Below are positions 55,421 to 64,000 of a DNA stretch of 64,000 nt, one piece after another. The position numbers were made by a program, and so were the translations under genes. Source of the DNA: Clostridium tagluense. Lineage in GTDB: Bacteria; Bacillota; Clostridia; Clostridiales; Clostridiaceae. The notes under the pieces were generated by a model, which had not been told where the DNA came from, searched no databases, and saw only the letters and a list, made by a program, of their open reading frames with translations. Within the stretch, counting starts at the first letter, position 1. Each line of letters begins with the position of its first letter. The stretch is from assembly GCF_003865095.1 (NCBI RefSeq), contig NZ_BHYK01000002.1, positions 94,802 through 158,801 on the forward strand. Direction: 5' to 3'.

Positions 55421-55861
55421 ATGAATATATATTTTAAAAAAGTAACAAGTGAAAATTATAAAAAGGTAATATTACTATCAGTAGAAGAAAGTCAGAGAAA
55501 CTTTATTGAAAGTAATGAAGTTTCTTTGGAAGAATCAAAAACAGGAGATCATTGGAGGCCGGTTGCTATATACAATGATAATGATATTATTGGATTTGCA
55601 ATGTATGGGTATTTTCATTGTGAAAAACGTGTGTGGCTTGATAGACTTATGATTGATAAGAATCATCAAGGGAAAGGTTACGGTAAGATTGTACTAAAGT
55701 TATTAATAAATCACATTATATCAGAGTATAAATGTGATGAAATTTATTTAAGTATTTTAAAAGACAATGTTAATGCACAAAGATTATATGAAGAATTTAA
55801 TTTTAGGTTTAATGGAGAATTAGATATTAGTGGAGAATTTATAATGGTATTAAAAATATAG
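55421..55861 (+). CDS. GNAT acetyltransferase (spermidine acetyltransferase-like)
   Basis: A 146-residue GNAT enzyme: RPVAIYNDNDIIGFAMYGYF (~49-68, central strands), the acetyl-CoA loop IDKNHQGKGYGKIVLKLLI (~85-103) and SILKDNVNAQRLYEEFNFRF at the C terminus. It resembles BltD-type polyamine acetyltransferases. Substrate not proven. GGAGGG lies 8 bp before ATG 55421. Confidence 0.75.
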   Translation: MNIYFKKVTSENYKKVILLSVEESQRNFIESNEVSLEESKTGDHWRPVAIYNDNDIIGFAMYGYFHCEKRVWLDRLMIDKNHQGKGYGKIVLKLLINHIISEYKCDEIYLSILKDNVNAQRLYEEFNFRFNGELDISGEFIMVLKI

Positions 55862-55939
55862 AATATTCCAGTAAAATGGATTCACAGGAATAACTAATAA
55901 ACTTGCCGGGTAGTGGCACCTGTGCTCTGAGGAGAGAAT

Positions 55940-56641
55940 ATGAATAAAAATATTAATATACTAATAGTAGAAGATGATAATACCATAAATACTTTACTCG
56001 CTAGGCTTATGGAGAAAAAGGGATATAATGTAGTTCAAGCTTATTCAGGTACAGAGGCTATGTTATGTATTGAAGCTAAGGATTTTCAATTAATAATTTT
56101 GGATTTGATGTTGCCTGGAATAGCAGGGGATGAATTAATTAAAAATATAAGAAAAACTAAAGAAATGCCTGTAATTGTAATCTCAGCTAAAGTTGATAAA
56201 AAAGATAAGGTGGAGCTACTTAATCTAGGCGCAGATGACTATATTACTAAGCCTTTTGATATAGAGGAAGTATCAGCTAGAGTTTATTCAAATCTTAGAA
56301 GGTACATGAAGTTTAATAATAACAATGATGAAAACCAAAATTTAGTTTATAAAAATATAACCTTGAATAAAGAAACCAAAGAGGTTTATGTAAACAATAA
56401 GGAAATTAATTTCACAGCAAGAGAATTTAATATACTCCAGTTATTTTTGAGTTATCCGAAAAAGGTATTTTCAAAGGCAAATTTATTTGAAAGTGTATGG
56501 AAAGAAGAATATTTAGGCGATGATAATACGATAAATGTTCATATGAGTAATTTAAGAAACAAATTACAAAAAGCTAATCCAAAAGAAGAGTATATAGAAA
56601 CTTTATGGGGAATGGGGTATAAACTTAAAGGACAAACTTAA
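55940..56641 (+). CDS. OmpR-family response regulator
   Basis: The 233-residue protein has a receiver domain (EDDN ~10-13, phospho-Asp in LIILDLMLPG ~53, Lys in YITKPF ~104) and a winged helix ending YIETLWGMGYKL. A GAGGAGAG site precedes ATG 55940. It starts a cluster of five ABC genes that ends with a histidine kinase at 60953. The kinase is its probable partner despite the separation. Confidence 0.9.
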   Translation: MNKNINILIVEDDNTINTLLARLMEKKGYNVVQAYSGTEAMLCIEAKDFQLIILDLMLPGIAGDELIKNIRKTKEMPVIVISAKVDKKDKVELLNLGADDYITKPFDIEEVSARVYSNLRRYMKFNNNNDENQNLVYKNITLNKETKEVYVNNKEINFTAREFNILQLFLSYPKKVFSKANLFESVWKEEYLGDDNTINVHMSNLRNKLQKANPKEEYIETLWGMGYKLKGQT

Positions 56642-56746
56642 GATTTTCTTAAGGAATCCTTTAAGTTTTTTTATGTTTTGGGCTATAGAATAATCTTAAC
56701 AGATTAAATTAAATCTGAATTTTTTAGATTTAGGGGGAGATTATTT

Positions 56747-57658
56747 ATGAATGAAGTTTTAAAAGTTAATGATGTAACTAAAGTTTACGGAAAACAAACG
56801 GTACTTGATAATGTTAATTTATCCTTAAAGCAAGGTGAAATTATGGGGCTGGTAGGACCTAATGGTGCAGGAAAGACTACCCTTATGAAAATCATTACAG
56901 GACTTATTAAAAAATATGATGGGGATGTTTATATAAAAGATGAAGATATAAAAAACAAGAAAAAACATAATACAAAGCAAATAGGTTGTGTAATAGAAAC
57001 ACCTGGCTTTTATCCAGACTTAACAGGCTATGAAAATTTATTATTTTTCGCTGAAATATCTGGATTAAAAGATAAAAATGAAATCAATGAAATAGTTAAA
57101 AAATTAGGCATTGAAAGTTATGTGAATAAAAAAGCAAAAAAATATTCTTTAGGAATGAAACAAAGACTGGGAGTAGCTCAGGCAGTTTTAACGTATCCAC
57201 CTATATTAATATTAGATGAACCTACTAATGGATTAGATCCTGCCATAGTGCCAGAGCTTAGGAAATTCATAAAGTATATAGCAAAGGAAAAGAAAACGGC
57301 AGTACTTATATCAAGTCATATTCTTTCTGAGATAGAACTAATGTGTGACAAAGTTGCATTTATACAAGAAGGAAAAATAATTAAAATTGAAAGTTTAAAG
57401 AAAAGTGAAAAAGATACTGCTGTCATTGCTTTTGTAACAAGTAAATTAGAAGAATTAAAGAGCTTTTTTAATGATAAAAAGCTGAATTATAAAATATTAG
57501 GTGAAGATAAATTGCATGTTGCATTAAATCCTAATGAATTAGAAAATTTAGTTTTAAGTATAAGCAAAAAGAACATACCAATTAGAAGCGTATACGAGGT
57601 AAAAGAAAGCTTAGAACAAAAATACTTAAAAACTATGGGAGATGATAAAAATGCATAA
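56747..57658 (+). CDS. ABC transporter ATP-binding protein (BcrA/LanF-like)
   Basis: A 303-residue ATPase: Walker A GPNGAGKTT (~36-44), YSLGMKQRLGVAQ signature (LG in place of GG, as in BcrA and LanF), Walker B LILDEPTNGLDP and H-loop SSHIL. A C-terminal ~85-residue extension is typical of the bacitracin/lantibiotic self-protection class. It overlaps the next permease by 8 bp. It powers export or membrane clearance of a peptide antibiotic, by family analogy. Confidence 0.85.
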   Translation: MNEVLKVNDVTKVYGKQTVLDNVNLSLKQGEIMGLVGPNGAGKTTLMKIITGLIKKYDGDVYIKDEDIKNKKKHNTKQIGCVIETPGFYPDLTGYENLLFFAEISGLKDKNEINEIVKKLGIESYVNKKAKKYSLGMKQRLGVAQAVLTYPPILILDEPTNGLDPAIVPELRKFIKYIAKEKKTAVLISSHILSEIELMCDKVAFIQEGKIIKIESLKKSEKDTAVIAFVTSKLEELKSFFNDKKLNYKILGEDKLHVALNPNELENLVLSISKKNIPIRSVYEVKESLEQKYLKTMGDDKNA

Positions 57659-58391
57659 GTTACTAAAGATATCTTGGCTTAATGTTAAAAATGCAGCATG
57701 TTCCAAGGAGTTTTTATTAGGAATAATTGCAGCTTTTTCTTATTCTATGTTATGGGTTTTTCTTGTTCACCCTGCGCAGTATGGACTGGAGGCCTACGAT
57801 TTTGAATTTGGACGTTTTTTATATGTAATAATACTATATGCAGCTGTTTCAATTATTAGAAATGATATAAGGTTTAACACCACAAAAACTATTTTTACAG
57901 GAGTCTTTAGCAGAATAGAAATAATGATTTCAAAAGGGATAGGTTTAATTATATGGGGAATTATTTTTTCTGTAATAGTTGAGATAAATAATGTATTAGT
58001 ATCTTGCATCTTGCATGAAAAAATAGGAATCACTGGATTTTTAGAGTTAAATCATTTGCACCTATTTATTACTTATATTGTTATAACATTTTGTATGGGC
58101 AGTCTTATGGTGCTTATTGTTTCTATAATGTTTAGCGAAAAAAAATCTATTTTATTTTTTATAGTAATACTTAGCATGGTGAATTTTTATACTGCGGCTA
58201 TTACAACTCTTATTGGTAGGCGTCCAGAAATTGCAAAGAATTTTTCTACTTATATGAAAACACCTTTTTATAATACAGTGCTCTTAATGCAAGGTCAGTT
58301 TAACATGGAATCAGTATTAATAAATATAGAGTGGGCAGTGTTCTTTTGTGTTTTATCTGTTTTTATTATTAATAAAAGAGAAATTAAATAG
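57651..58391 (+). CDS. ABC-2 type permease of the exporter cluster
   Basis: A 246-residue hydrophobic protein with six predicted helices and no catalytic motif. ATG 57651 (MHKLLKISWLNVK) lies inside the end of the ATPase gene. It resembles LanE/BcrB-type membrane subunits in size and layout, and pairs with the 58410 permease. Confidence 0.65.
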   Translation: MHKLLKISWLNVKNAACSKEFLLGIIAAFSYSMLWVFLVHPAQYGLEAYDFEFGRFLYVIILYAAVSIIRNDIRFNTTKTIFTGVFSRIEIMISKGIGLIIWGIIFSVIVEINNVLVSCILHEKIGITGFLELNHLHLFITYIVITFCMGSLMVLIVSIMFSEKKSILFFIVILSMVNFYTAAITTLIGRRPEIAKNFSTYMKTPFYNTVLLMQGQFNMESVLINIEWAVFFCVLSVFIINKREIK

Positions 58392-58409
58392 AATAGGAGA
58401 TGATTTGTT

Positions 58410-59096
58410 TTGGAAAGAATTTTAAAGGTTATAACCTTAGAGATAAAGAAAAAAAGATTTTTAAAGAATTTAATAATTTCTTTATTTGCTTTGACTTGTA
58501 TTTTATTTTTAGTTTGTGTAAAAGGTGGAATGACAAGAATACCATCAATGTTATTACAACTGGTTCCATATATAATTTTAGTTATTTACAGTGTCTCATT
58601 AACACAGGAGTTTGAAAATAAAACAGATAAAATCATATTTACAGGTATATTTAGTAGAAATGAAATAATGGTTTCTAAAATAATTAGTTGTATAGTTACA
58701 TCTATAATATGCTTTATATTTTATGAAATCATGTCAATTATATGCAATACTTTTAATGGAGCAACATTTTTTAATGAATTACATGTATTTCTTATTTATG
58801 CTTTTACTTTGGGTTCTTTTATATTATTAGTTTCAGTTATTACGCCTAATGCTATACTTACAGGAATTATTGGTTATGTAATGTACTTTGATTTGATTCT
58901 AGCACTTTTAAATCAAGCATTAGAATCTAGCAGAAATGAAATGTTAAAACATGTTATACTAAATTTGCCATTCTATATAGCTAATACTGGATTTTATATA
59001 GGTAATTATACTCTGCACCAGTCCATTATTATGATAAGCTGTGGAATACTATTTTTAGGATCAGCTTGTGTTATAATTTACAGAAAAAACATGTAG
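58410..59096 (+). CDS. ABC-2 type permease of the exporter cluster
   Basis: A 228-residue membrane protein with six helices. It starts at TTG 58410 (MERILKVITLEIKKK) behind AGGAGATGAT. The loop EFENKTDKIIFTGIFSRNEI resembles the matching segment FNTTKTIFTGVFSRIEI of the preceding permease, so the two are paralogues from a duplication. They likely form a heterodimer with the first ATPase. Confidence 0.65.
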   Translation: MERILKVITLEIKKKRFLKNLIISLFALTCILFLVCVKGGMTRIPSMLLQLVPYIILVIYSVSLTQEFENKTDKIIFTGIFSRNEIMVSKIISCIVTSIICFIFYEIMSIICNTFNGATFFNELHVFLIYAFTLGSFILLVSVITPNAILTGIIGYVMYFDLILALLNQALESSRNEMLKHVILNLPFYIANTGFYIGNYTLHQSIIMISCGILFLGSACVIIYRKNM

Positions 59097-59202
59097 GATG
59101 GTTATTATAACAAGCTAGATGGAATTTTTATTAATATGTGAAAGCAGCCTGGAATATTTAATTAAAAACTTTTATTAGTTGATTATGGAGGATATTTATG
59201 AA

Positions 59203-60126
59203 ATGGATAGCTTTGTATTAAAAATAAATAAGCTTACAAAAAAATATAAAAATATAAGTGTGCTTAACAATATTAGTATGACAGTAAAAAAAGGACAAAT
59301 ATATGGACTTATTGGTCTAAATGGAGCGGGAAAAAGTACTTTAATAAAAATTATAACAGGGCTTATAGAAAAAAACAGTGGAAGTATGGAGTTGTTTTGT
59401 GAGCATGAAGCTTTGAAAATAGAAAATAGTCGGAGGCGAATAGGTGCCATTATAGAGTCGCCAGCACTTTATGAAAATAGAACCGTTTATGAGAATATGC
59501 ATATGGATAGAATTCAAAAAGGCATTCCAGGAAAAGCGTGTATAGAAAAGTGGTTGTGCATAGTAGGCCTAATGGATGTACAATATAAAAAGGTGAAAAC
59601 ACTGTCCTTAGGAAGTAAGCAAAGATTAGGTATAGCAATGGCACTACTTGGTGAACCAGAATTTTTAATTTTAGATGAACCAATTAATGGGTTGGATCCA
59701 ATAGGTATAATTGAGATACGTGAATTATTGAAAAAATTAAATGTAGAATATGGAATGACAATTCTCATTTCTAGTCATATATTAGAAGAACTTTATCATA
59801 TTGCGAATTACTATGGAATAATTCATAAAGGCAGATTAATAGAAGAAATAACTGCAGATGAGTTAAATGAAAGATGTAAAAAATTTATTCATATTAAAGT
59901 TGATAATGCATCTAAAGTAGCCGTTATAATAGAAAAAAAGCTAAAAACTTCAAATTTTAATATTTTATCTGATAATATTATAAAACTATATGATTATATA
60001 GATGATTCAGGAAAAGTAACAGAGGTACTTGTAAAAGAAGGAATTATAGTGGAACAAATTATGCCTATGAGAGAAAATTTGGAAACATATTTTGCTAAAG
60101 TCATAGGAGGACTCCAAAATGCTTAA
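59203..60126 (+). CDS. Second BcrA/LanF-like ABC ATPase
   Basis: A 307-residue ATPase: Walker A GLNGAGKST, signature LSLGSKQRLGIAM, Walker B LILDEPINGLDP (Ile for Thr) and SSHIL. It carries the same C-terminal extension class as the 56747 ATPase. ATG 59203 (MDSFVLKINKL) follows TGGAGG; upstream in-frame codons at 59179 and 59185 lie at or before that site. It overlaps the 60119 permease by 8 bp and serves it. Confidence 0.85.
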   Translation: MDSFVLKINKLTKKYKNISVLNNISMTVKKGQIYGLIGLNGAGKSTLIKIITGLIEKNSGSMELFCEHEALKIENSRRRIGAIIESPALYENRTVYENMHMDRIQKGIPGKACIEKWLCIVGLMDVQYKKVKTLSLGSKQRLGIAMALLGEPEFLILDEPINGLDPIGIIEIRELLKKLNVEYGMTILISSHILEELYHIANYYGIIHKGRLIEEITADELNERCKKFIHIKVDNASKVAVIIEKKLKTSNFNILSDNIIKLYDYIDDSGKVTEVLVKEGIIVEQIMPMRENLETYFAKVIGGLQNA

Positions 60127-60862
60127 TTTAATAAAAGTTGAATTCTATAAATTAAAAACTTCTAAGTTATTTTATTTCATAATATTTGTTAATTTACTCC
60201 AAGCTGTTGTAATTTATATTTTTTCAGACAATTTAAGAGTTATGAATGGCAAAAAATCACTAGCATTTATATTTAATATGCAAAGTTCCTTAGCATTAAT
60301 AATATTAATAGGAATATTTGCTTCGGATTATATAGTAACTGAGTTTACTTCTGGATGTATCAAAAACACAATTTCCTATGGACATAAAAGAATAAGTATT
60401 TTCACAGCAAAAAGTATAGCCTATTATGTAGGTATTGTAATTATTAGTTTTATACCACCATTATTAATGACAGGTATAAATACGGTAATTAATGGATATG
60501 GAGAATCAATTACGGTTAATTCTTTATTGTTTGTAGTAGGGTTATTTCTGCTAATGCTACTTATATATGCTGCTATAGGGAGTATTAATGTTTTAATAGC
60601 ATTTACATCTAGAAATCTTATTGTTACTATGGCGTTAATTGTATCATTGGATTTTATCAATAGAATATTTATGATATTAGCTATTCAAAAACCAGCATTA
60701 ATGTCAATTTGTAAGAAATCAATATTTGTTCAGCCAAGTATAGTAGCATCAAATAGTCTCACATCCTGGTCAGCTCTACAGGCGGCTATTATATCTATAA
60801 TAACTATATGTATAGCTACAACAATAGGTGGGTATGCTTTCAAAAAAGCCGACATAAGTTGA
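60119..60862 (+). CDS. ABC-2 type permease partnering the second ATPase
   Basis: A 247-residue membrane protein with six helices. It begins MLNLIKVEFYKLKTSKLFY, the charged start usual for BcrB/LanG-type permeases, and includes EFTSGCIKNTISYGHKRISI. Its start overlaps the second ATPase gene. It is probably a homodimeric membrane part of a second exporter in the cluster. Confidence 0.7.
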   Translation: MLNLIKVEFYKLKTSKLFYFIIFVNLLQAVVIYIFSDNLRVMNGKKSLAFIFNMQSSLALIILIGIFASDYIVTEFTSGCIKNTISYGHKRISIFTAKSIAYYVGIVIISFIPPLLMTGINTVINGYGESITVNSLLFVVGLFLLMLLIYAAIGSINVLIAFTSRNLIVTMALIVSLDFINRIFMILAIQKPALMSICKKSIFVQPSIVASNSLTSWSALQAAIISIITICIATTIGGYAFKKADIS

Positions 60863-60952
60863 AGTCGTTAATGTAACAGTACCAAAGGTGATGACTTAAA
60901 GAAAGCTCACACTTCTAAAGTAGAGGGTAACTAACGAAAGGCGGGGAGGAAA

Positions 60953-61858
60953 ATGATATATATAATTGCAGTCTTATTAATTATAGTAACATTTTTAATA
61001 ACTCGTTTGTTTTATGTGGAAAGAGGAGTAGAAAGTATAACAAAGCAGCTTATAGATATTAATGAAAATAAAAGAGATAAAAAGTTAACAATAGGATTAT
61101 TAAGTAAACGGATTGAAGCATTAGCTGAAGAAATAAATAGGATTATACAGGTGAAGAAACAAAGTAAGGCAAATAAAATCAAGAGTGAAAATGATTTAAG
61201 ACAAACAATTGCAAATATGTCTCACGATCTTAGAACACCTTTAACATCGATTATAGGGTATATTCAATTTTTAAAACTAGATAATATAAGTGAAGATGAA
61301 AAAAAAGAATATTTGGATATAGCTGAGCAAAGAGCAAAATCACTAGAGTGTTTGTTAAATGATTTTTATGAGTTGTCTTTAATAGAATCATTAGATTATG
61401 AGTTGTATTTACAAAAAATAAATATTAATAAAATACTGCAAGAAGTTATGCTAAGCAAATATGCTGATTTTATGAATAGAGACATAAGGGTAAATATAGA
61501 AATACCTAAAGAAAACATATATATAGTAGCTGAAGAAAAATCCTTAGAGCGTGTAATAGAAAATTTATTAAGTAATACCGTTAAATATGCAAAAGATACT
61601 GTTGATATTTGTTTGAAAATAGAGAATAATATGGTACTACTGAGAATTAGTAACATTGATAAAGATTTGACTTTAGATGATGCAAAACATATTTTTGATA
61701 GATTTTATATGGCAGATAAAACAAGGAGTGATAAGGGAACTGGTTTGGGACTTGCAATTGTAAAAGGATTAGTTCAGAAGATGAACGGGGATATAACAGC
61801 AGATATTATAGATAAAACCTTAAATATTTATTGTAAGTTTCAAATTATCAAATCATAA
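60953..61858 (+). CDS. Histidine kinase with minimal membrane sensor
   Basis: A 301-residue kinase with a single N-terminal helix (~2-22) and no outer domain. A coiled-coil segment leads to HisKA NMSHDLRTPLTSIIGYIQF (His ~89) and an HATPase domain (ENLLSNTVKYA, DKGTGLGLAIVKGL). Such kinases usually sense through a partner ABC transporter. It closes the cluster opened by the 55940 regulator. GGGGAGG precedes ATG 60953. The design resembles clostridial CprK-like sensors for antimicrobial peptides. Confidence 0.85.
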   Translation: MIYIIAVLLIIVTFLITRLFYVERGVESITKQLIDINENKRDKKLTIGLLSKRIEALAEEINRIIQVKKQSKANKIKSENDLRQTIANMSHDLRTPLTSIIGYIQFLKLDNISEDEKKEYLDIAEQRAKSLECLLNDFYELSLIESLDYELYLQKININKILQEVMLSKYADFMNRDIRVNIEIPKENIYIVAEEKSLERVIENLLSNTVKYAKDTVDICLKIENNMVLLRISNIDKDLTLDDAKHIFDRFYMADKTRSDKGTGLGLAIVKGLVQKMNGDITADIIDKTLNIYCKFQIIKS

Positions 61859-61936
61859 TTGATATTCATATAGGAAATAATAACATAGTTTGTTTATAAG
61901 TGGGATAATTTAAAATTATAAGAGTATGTATAATAA

Positions 61937-62224
61937 TTTTCCAATATATGCATTAAGATATCCGACAGTTATTTTGTTGTTCCACTAATATATGTGATTG
62001 TATCATTAACTCCAAGCTTGCTTTCATATGTAACTTTATTAAAAATTGAAGGTCAGGCTAAAATTAGTAAGAGTAGTATTATAGTAATGGCAGTAGGTGG
62101 TTTATTTGTTGCTAAGGCAGCGCCAATTGCAGTGGGTATATATTTGATAACTACAAGTGTGTTTAATTTTTTAGAAGAGTTTGTTTTTAGAATGTATATG
62201 AGAAATTTAAAAACTGAAAAGTAA
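61937..62224 (+). pseudogene. C-terminal fragment of a YidC/Oxa1-like membrane protein
   Basis: The frame is open from 61937 to the stop at 62222-62224 but has no good start or ribosome site. The sequence contains SYFVVPLIYVIVSLTPSLLS, a KIEGQAKISKSS loop and VGIYLITTSVFNFLEEFVF, similar to the last helices of YidC-type insertases. About 95 residues remain of an expected ~200 or more. The assignment is tentative; it may instead be a fragment of another membrane protein. Confidence 0.4.
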
Positions 62225-62328
62225 CATTAATATGCACATAGGATTTTCGAATTTAACTTATTAATTCTTGACATATCATAATATAAAATATAAAATTCAA
62301 CTATAGTATAATTTCATATTTTAAATTA

Positions 62329-62395
62329 TGCACAATGAAGTGTATTAAATGAGCAAAGATGCCCCATGGGAAATAATTCCTATGGGGCTTTTTTT
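62329..62395 (+). promoter_or_regulatory. Tandem-hairpin ANTAR (EutV-type) antitermination element before the alcohol dehydrogenase
   Basis: Hairpin 1: TGCAC-AATGAA-GTGTA (62329-62344). Hairpin 2: 62349-62354 with 62361-62367 around loop AAAGAT (62355-62360). Both six-base loops have A at position 1 and G at position 4, the EutV recognition rule. Hairpin 2's right arm is also the left arm of the terminator GCCCCATGGGAA/TTCCTATGGGGC (62361-62388) plus T7, so protein binding to hairpin 2 would prevent termination. The stem of hairpin 2 has one mismatch and one bulge. Confidence 0.7.
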
Positions 62396-62420
62396 ATTGT
62401 ATTGTGAAAGGAGAATATTA

Positions 62421-63590
62421 ATGGAAAGTTTTAACATTAAAACACAGATATATTTTGGGGACGATTCATTAGAAAGATTAAGTAAGCTTAATTGTCATAA
62501 GGTATTTATAGTTACGGATCCCTTTATGGTAAAGTCAGGTGCTATAAATAAAATTACTGATGAAGTTTTAAAGGGAGGTGCTAAGTATCTAATATTTTCA
62601 GATATTTTGCCAGATCCGCCCATTGAAGTTGTAGTAAAAGGTATAGAGGTTATGATGAGATTTAATCCAGAGGTAGTTATAGCTCTAGGTGGTGGTTCTG
62701 CTATAGATGCAGCAAAGGCAATATGTTCTTTTAGTTCTAAAGTGCAAGAGCGTATAGGATGTGGAGTTAAAAATACTAATAAAATTAAATTTATAGCTAT
62801 ACCTACAACTAGTGGTACAGGTTCAGAGGTCACAAGTTTTTCTGTGATTACAGATGCAAGTAAAAATATAAAATATCCACTAGTATCAGATGAATTAATT
62901 CCTGATGAGGCTATATTAGATGCACAGCTTGTTATACCTGTACCAAATTTTATAACAGCAGATACAGGTATGGATGTATTAACCCATGCTATAGAAGCCT
63001 ATGTTTCTACAAAGGCAACAGACTATACGGATGCCTTAGCCGAAAAAGCTATAAAACTGGTTTTTCAAAATTTAATGAGGGTTTATAAGAATGGTAATGA
63101 TATTGAAGCAAGAAAGAAAATGCATAATGCTTCATGTATAGCAGGTATAGCGTTTAATAATGCATCACTTGGACTAAATCATGGAATGGCACATATTATT
63201 GGTGGGAAATTTCATGTGTCTCATGGAAGATCTAATGCTATAGTACTGCCACATGTAATAGAATACAATGCACATATAAAAGGTTTTAATTCAAGTGATT
63301 ATACAGAGGCAGCTAAAAGATATTGTGAAATAGCTAAAATATTAGGCTTGCCATCTTCAAATGTTAGACAAGGGGTAAAAAATCTAATAGGAGCTATAAA
63401 TAAGCTTTTAAAGGAATTAAATATGCCTAAATCACTAAAAGAAGCAGGAATAAGGGAAGAAGATTTTCAAAAGGAAATTTTAGAAATGTCTAATATAGCT
63501 ATAGCGGATAGATGCACTGAAACAAACCCAAGAATACCTTGCCAAGGGGAAATAAAAGATTTATTTGAAAGGGTTTTTTATGAAAATTAA
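62421..63590 (+). CDS. Iron-containing alcohol dehydrogenase (EutG/PduQ-like)
   Basis: NAD-dependent reduction of short aldehydes to alcohols. The 389-residue group III dehydrogenase has ALGGGSAIDAAKAI (~100-113), IPTTSGTGSEVTSFSV (~140-155), and metal ligands in TGMDVLTHAIEAYVS, LNHGMAHIIGGKFHVSHG. ATG 62421 follows AAAGGAG; an in-frame start at 62349 lies upstream of the terminator and is rejected. Its antitermination leader and the following eutS gene place it with the microcompartment, where such enzymes recycle NADH by making ethanol or propanol. Confidence 0.85.
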   Translation: MESFNIKTQIYFGDDSLERLSKLNCHKVFIVTDPFMVKSGAINKITDEVLKGGAKYLIFSDILPDPPIEVVVKGIEVMMRFNPEVVIALGGGSAIDAAKAICSFSSKVQERIGCGVKNTNKIKFIAIPTTSGTGSEVTSFSVITDASKNIKYPLVSDELIPDEAILDAQLVIPVPNFITADTGMDVLTHAIEAYVSTKATDYTDALAEKAIKLVFQNLMRVYKNGNDIEARKKMHNASCIAGIAFNNASLGLNHGMAHIIGGKFHVSHGRSNAIVLPHVIEYNAHIKGFNSSDYTEAAKRYCEIAKILGLPSSNVRQGVKNLIGAINKLLKELNMPKSLKEAGIREEDFQKEILEMSNIAIADRCTETNPRIPCQGEIKDLFERVFYEN

Positions 63591-63704
63591 TAAGGCACAT
63601 TAAAATAAATCACACTGAAAAATTCACAATATTAAAAATATTTCCTATTGATTGAATTTTAATATTGACAAATTAAACCAAGGGGTATAGAATCTAAATA
63701 TGGG

Positions 63705-63785
63705 TGCACAATGGCGTGCAAGTCTTAAAGAAAGCAATGTGGCTTCTTAAAAATATAATTATATTTTTAAGAAGCCTATATTTTT
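63705..63785 (+). promoter_or_regulatory. Tandem-hairpin ANTAR (EutV-type) antitermination element before eutS
   Basis: Hairpin 1: TGCAC-AATGGC-GTGCA (63705-63720). Hairpin 2: left arm 63725-63735, loop AATGTG (63736-63741), right arm 63742-63750. Both six-base loops have A1 and G4. Hairpin 2's right arm overlaps the left arm of a 17-bp terminator stem (63741-63757 with 63760-63776) followed by TATATTTTTAT. Four bases separate the two hairpins, as in the element at 62329. Confidence 0.8.
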
Positions 63786-63814
63786 ATAAAATTTAAAGGA
63801 TTTGTGGTGATACT

Positions 63815-64000
63815 ATGGAAGAAAAACAAAGAGTAATACAGGAATATGTTCCTGGAAAGCAAGTTACATTAGCCCATTTAATTGCGAATCCCAACAAAGA
63901 TCTATATAAAAAATTAGGACTTACATCAGACCATAAGGATGCCTTAGGAATACTTACTATAACACCTAGTGAGGCTTCTATTATAGCAGCAGATGTGGCG
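63815..64000 (+). CDS. eutS: Microcompartment shell protein EutS/PduU-like (partial, runs off the window)
   Basis: The first 62 codons read [20 protein letters not shown] and continue through [16 protein letters not shown] and [18 protein letters not shown]. This matches EutS, the circularly permuted BMC-domain shell protein of ethanolamine utilisation (PduU in propanediol systems). ATG 63815 has a modest AAAGGA site. It is likely the first shell gene of an operon continuing to the right, controlled by the antitermination leader just upstream. Confidence 0.9.
   Translation, partial: MEEKQRVIQEYVPGKQVTLAHLIANPNKDLYKKLGLTSDHKDALGILTITPSEASIIAADVA

Noticed and set aside
58400-58615. Open frame of 71 codons at the start of the second exporter permease
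   Set aside because: It overlaps the TTG-started permease in another frame, and the permease has the membrane pattern of its paralogue.

Overview
The window comes from a low-GC, anaerobic Gram-positive bacterium, most likely Clostridium in the broad sense. The signs are very A/T-rich DNA, GGAGG-type ribosome binding sites, a T-box leader, a 4-hydroxybutyrate dehydrogenase closely like that of C. kluyveri, a group-B type [FeFe] hydrogenase, a GlpP-controlled glycerol locus, a bacterial microcompartment (EutS) locus and a relic of the classic clostridial type I-B CRISPR repeat. The species cannot be told from the sequence alone, and no rRNA or tRNA gene was seen.

Layout. 1-5013: the trailer end of a very long CRISPR array (67 full repeats of 37 bp plus one truncated), whose leader and any cas genes lie off the left edge; it ends in a chimeric junction with a fossil of a second array. 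5014-8133: a permease relic, a frameshifted chemoreceptor and 4-hydroxybutyrate dehydrogenase. 8235-11074: T-box leader and serS, then an APH-fold kinase-like gene. 11236-17727: a zinc-uptake region, with znuACB facing a G3E GTPase, a GTPase-permease fusion and a TIGR03943-type protein; both operons carry the same TGCAAAT palindromes (candidate Zur boxes). 17781-25490: a GntR/ABC-2 exporter operon, an SGNH esterase, a DUF2785 protein, an ABC-F resistance-type gene with a leader peptide and attenuator, and a glucosaminidase. 25677-35127: an ABC/FtsX exporter, a secreted serine hydrolase, a two-component system, an HD-GYP protein and a small membrane protein.

35272-39480: treR-treP-treC for trehalose. 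39531-42611: [FeFe] hydrogenase, a gamma-glutamylcyclotransferase-like protein and a Cys-rich redox protein. 42633-49148: glycerol uptake and oxidation (glpF, glpK, a DUF1667 protein, FAD oxidoreductase, glpA) with a divergent antiterminator gene glpP. 49197-50275: a decayed sugar ABC transporter. 50452-54188: a small acidic protein, a HutP-like RNA-binding regulator and a three-gene ABC importer whose leader has regularly spaced UAG triplets before an intrinsic terminator. 54339-61858: a CPBP protease, a GNAT enzyme, and a BcrA/LanFEG-like exporter cluster (two ATPases, three permeases) bracketed by a response regulator and a histidine kinase. 61937-64000: a YidC-like relic, then an alcohol dehydrogenase and eutS, each preceded by a tandem-hairpin/terminator element of the EutV (ANTAR) type, marking the start of a microcompartment operon.

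The strongest leads are: (1) a HutP paralogue next to a UAG-repeat leader of an ABC importer, a candidate undescribed antitermination system; (2) two matching ANTAR antitermination elements; (3) the chimeric end of the CRISPR array and its internal spacer-block duplications; (4) a candidate zinc regulon with a GTPase-permease fusion and a Cys-cluster extension on ZnuC; (5) a serine hydrolase inserted between an exporter and its two-component system, flanked by a 41-bp duplication.
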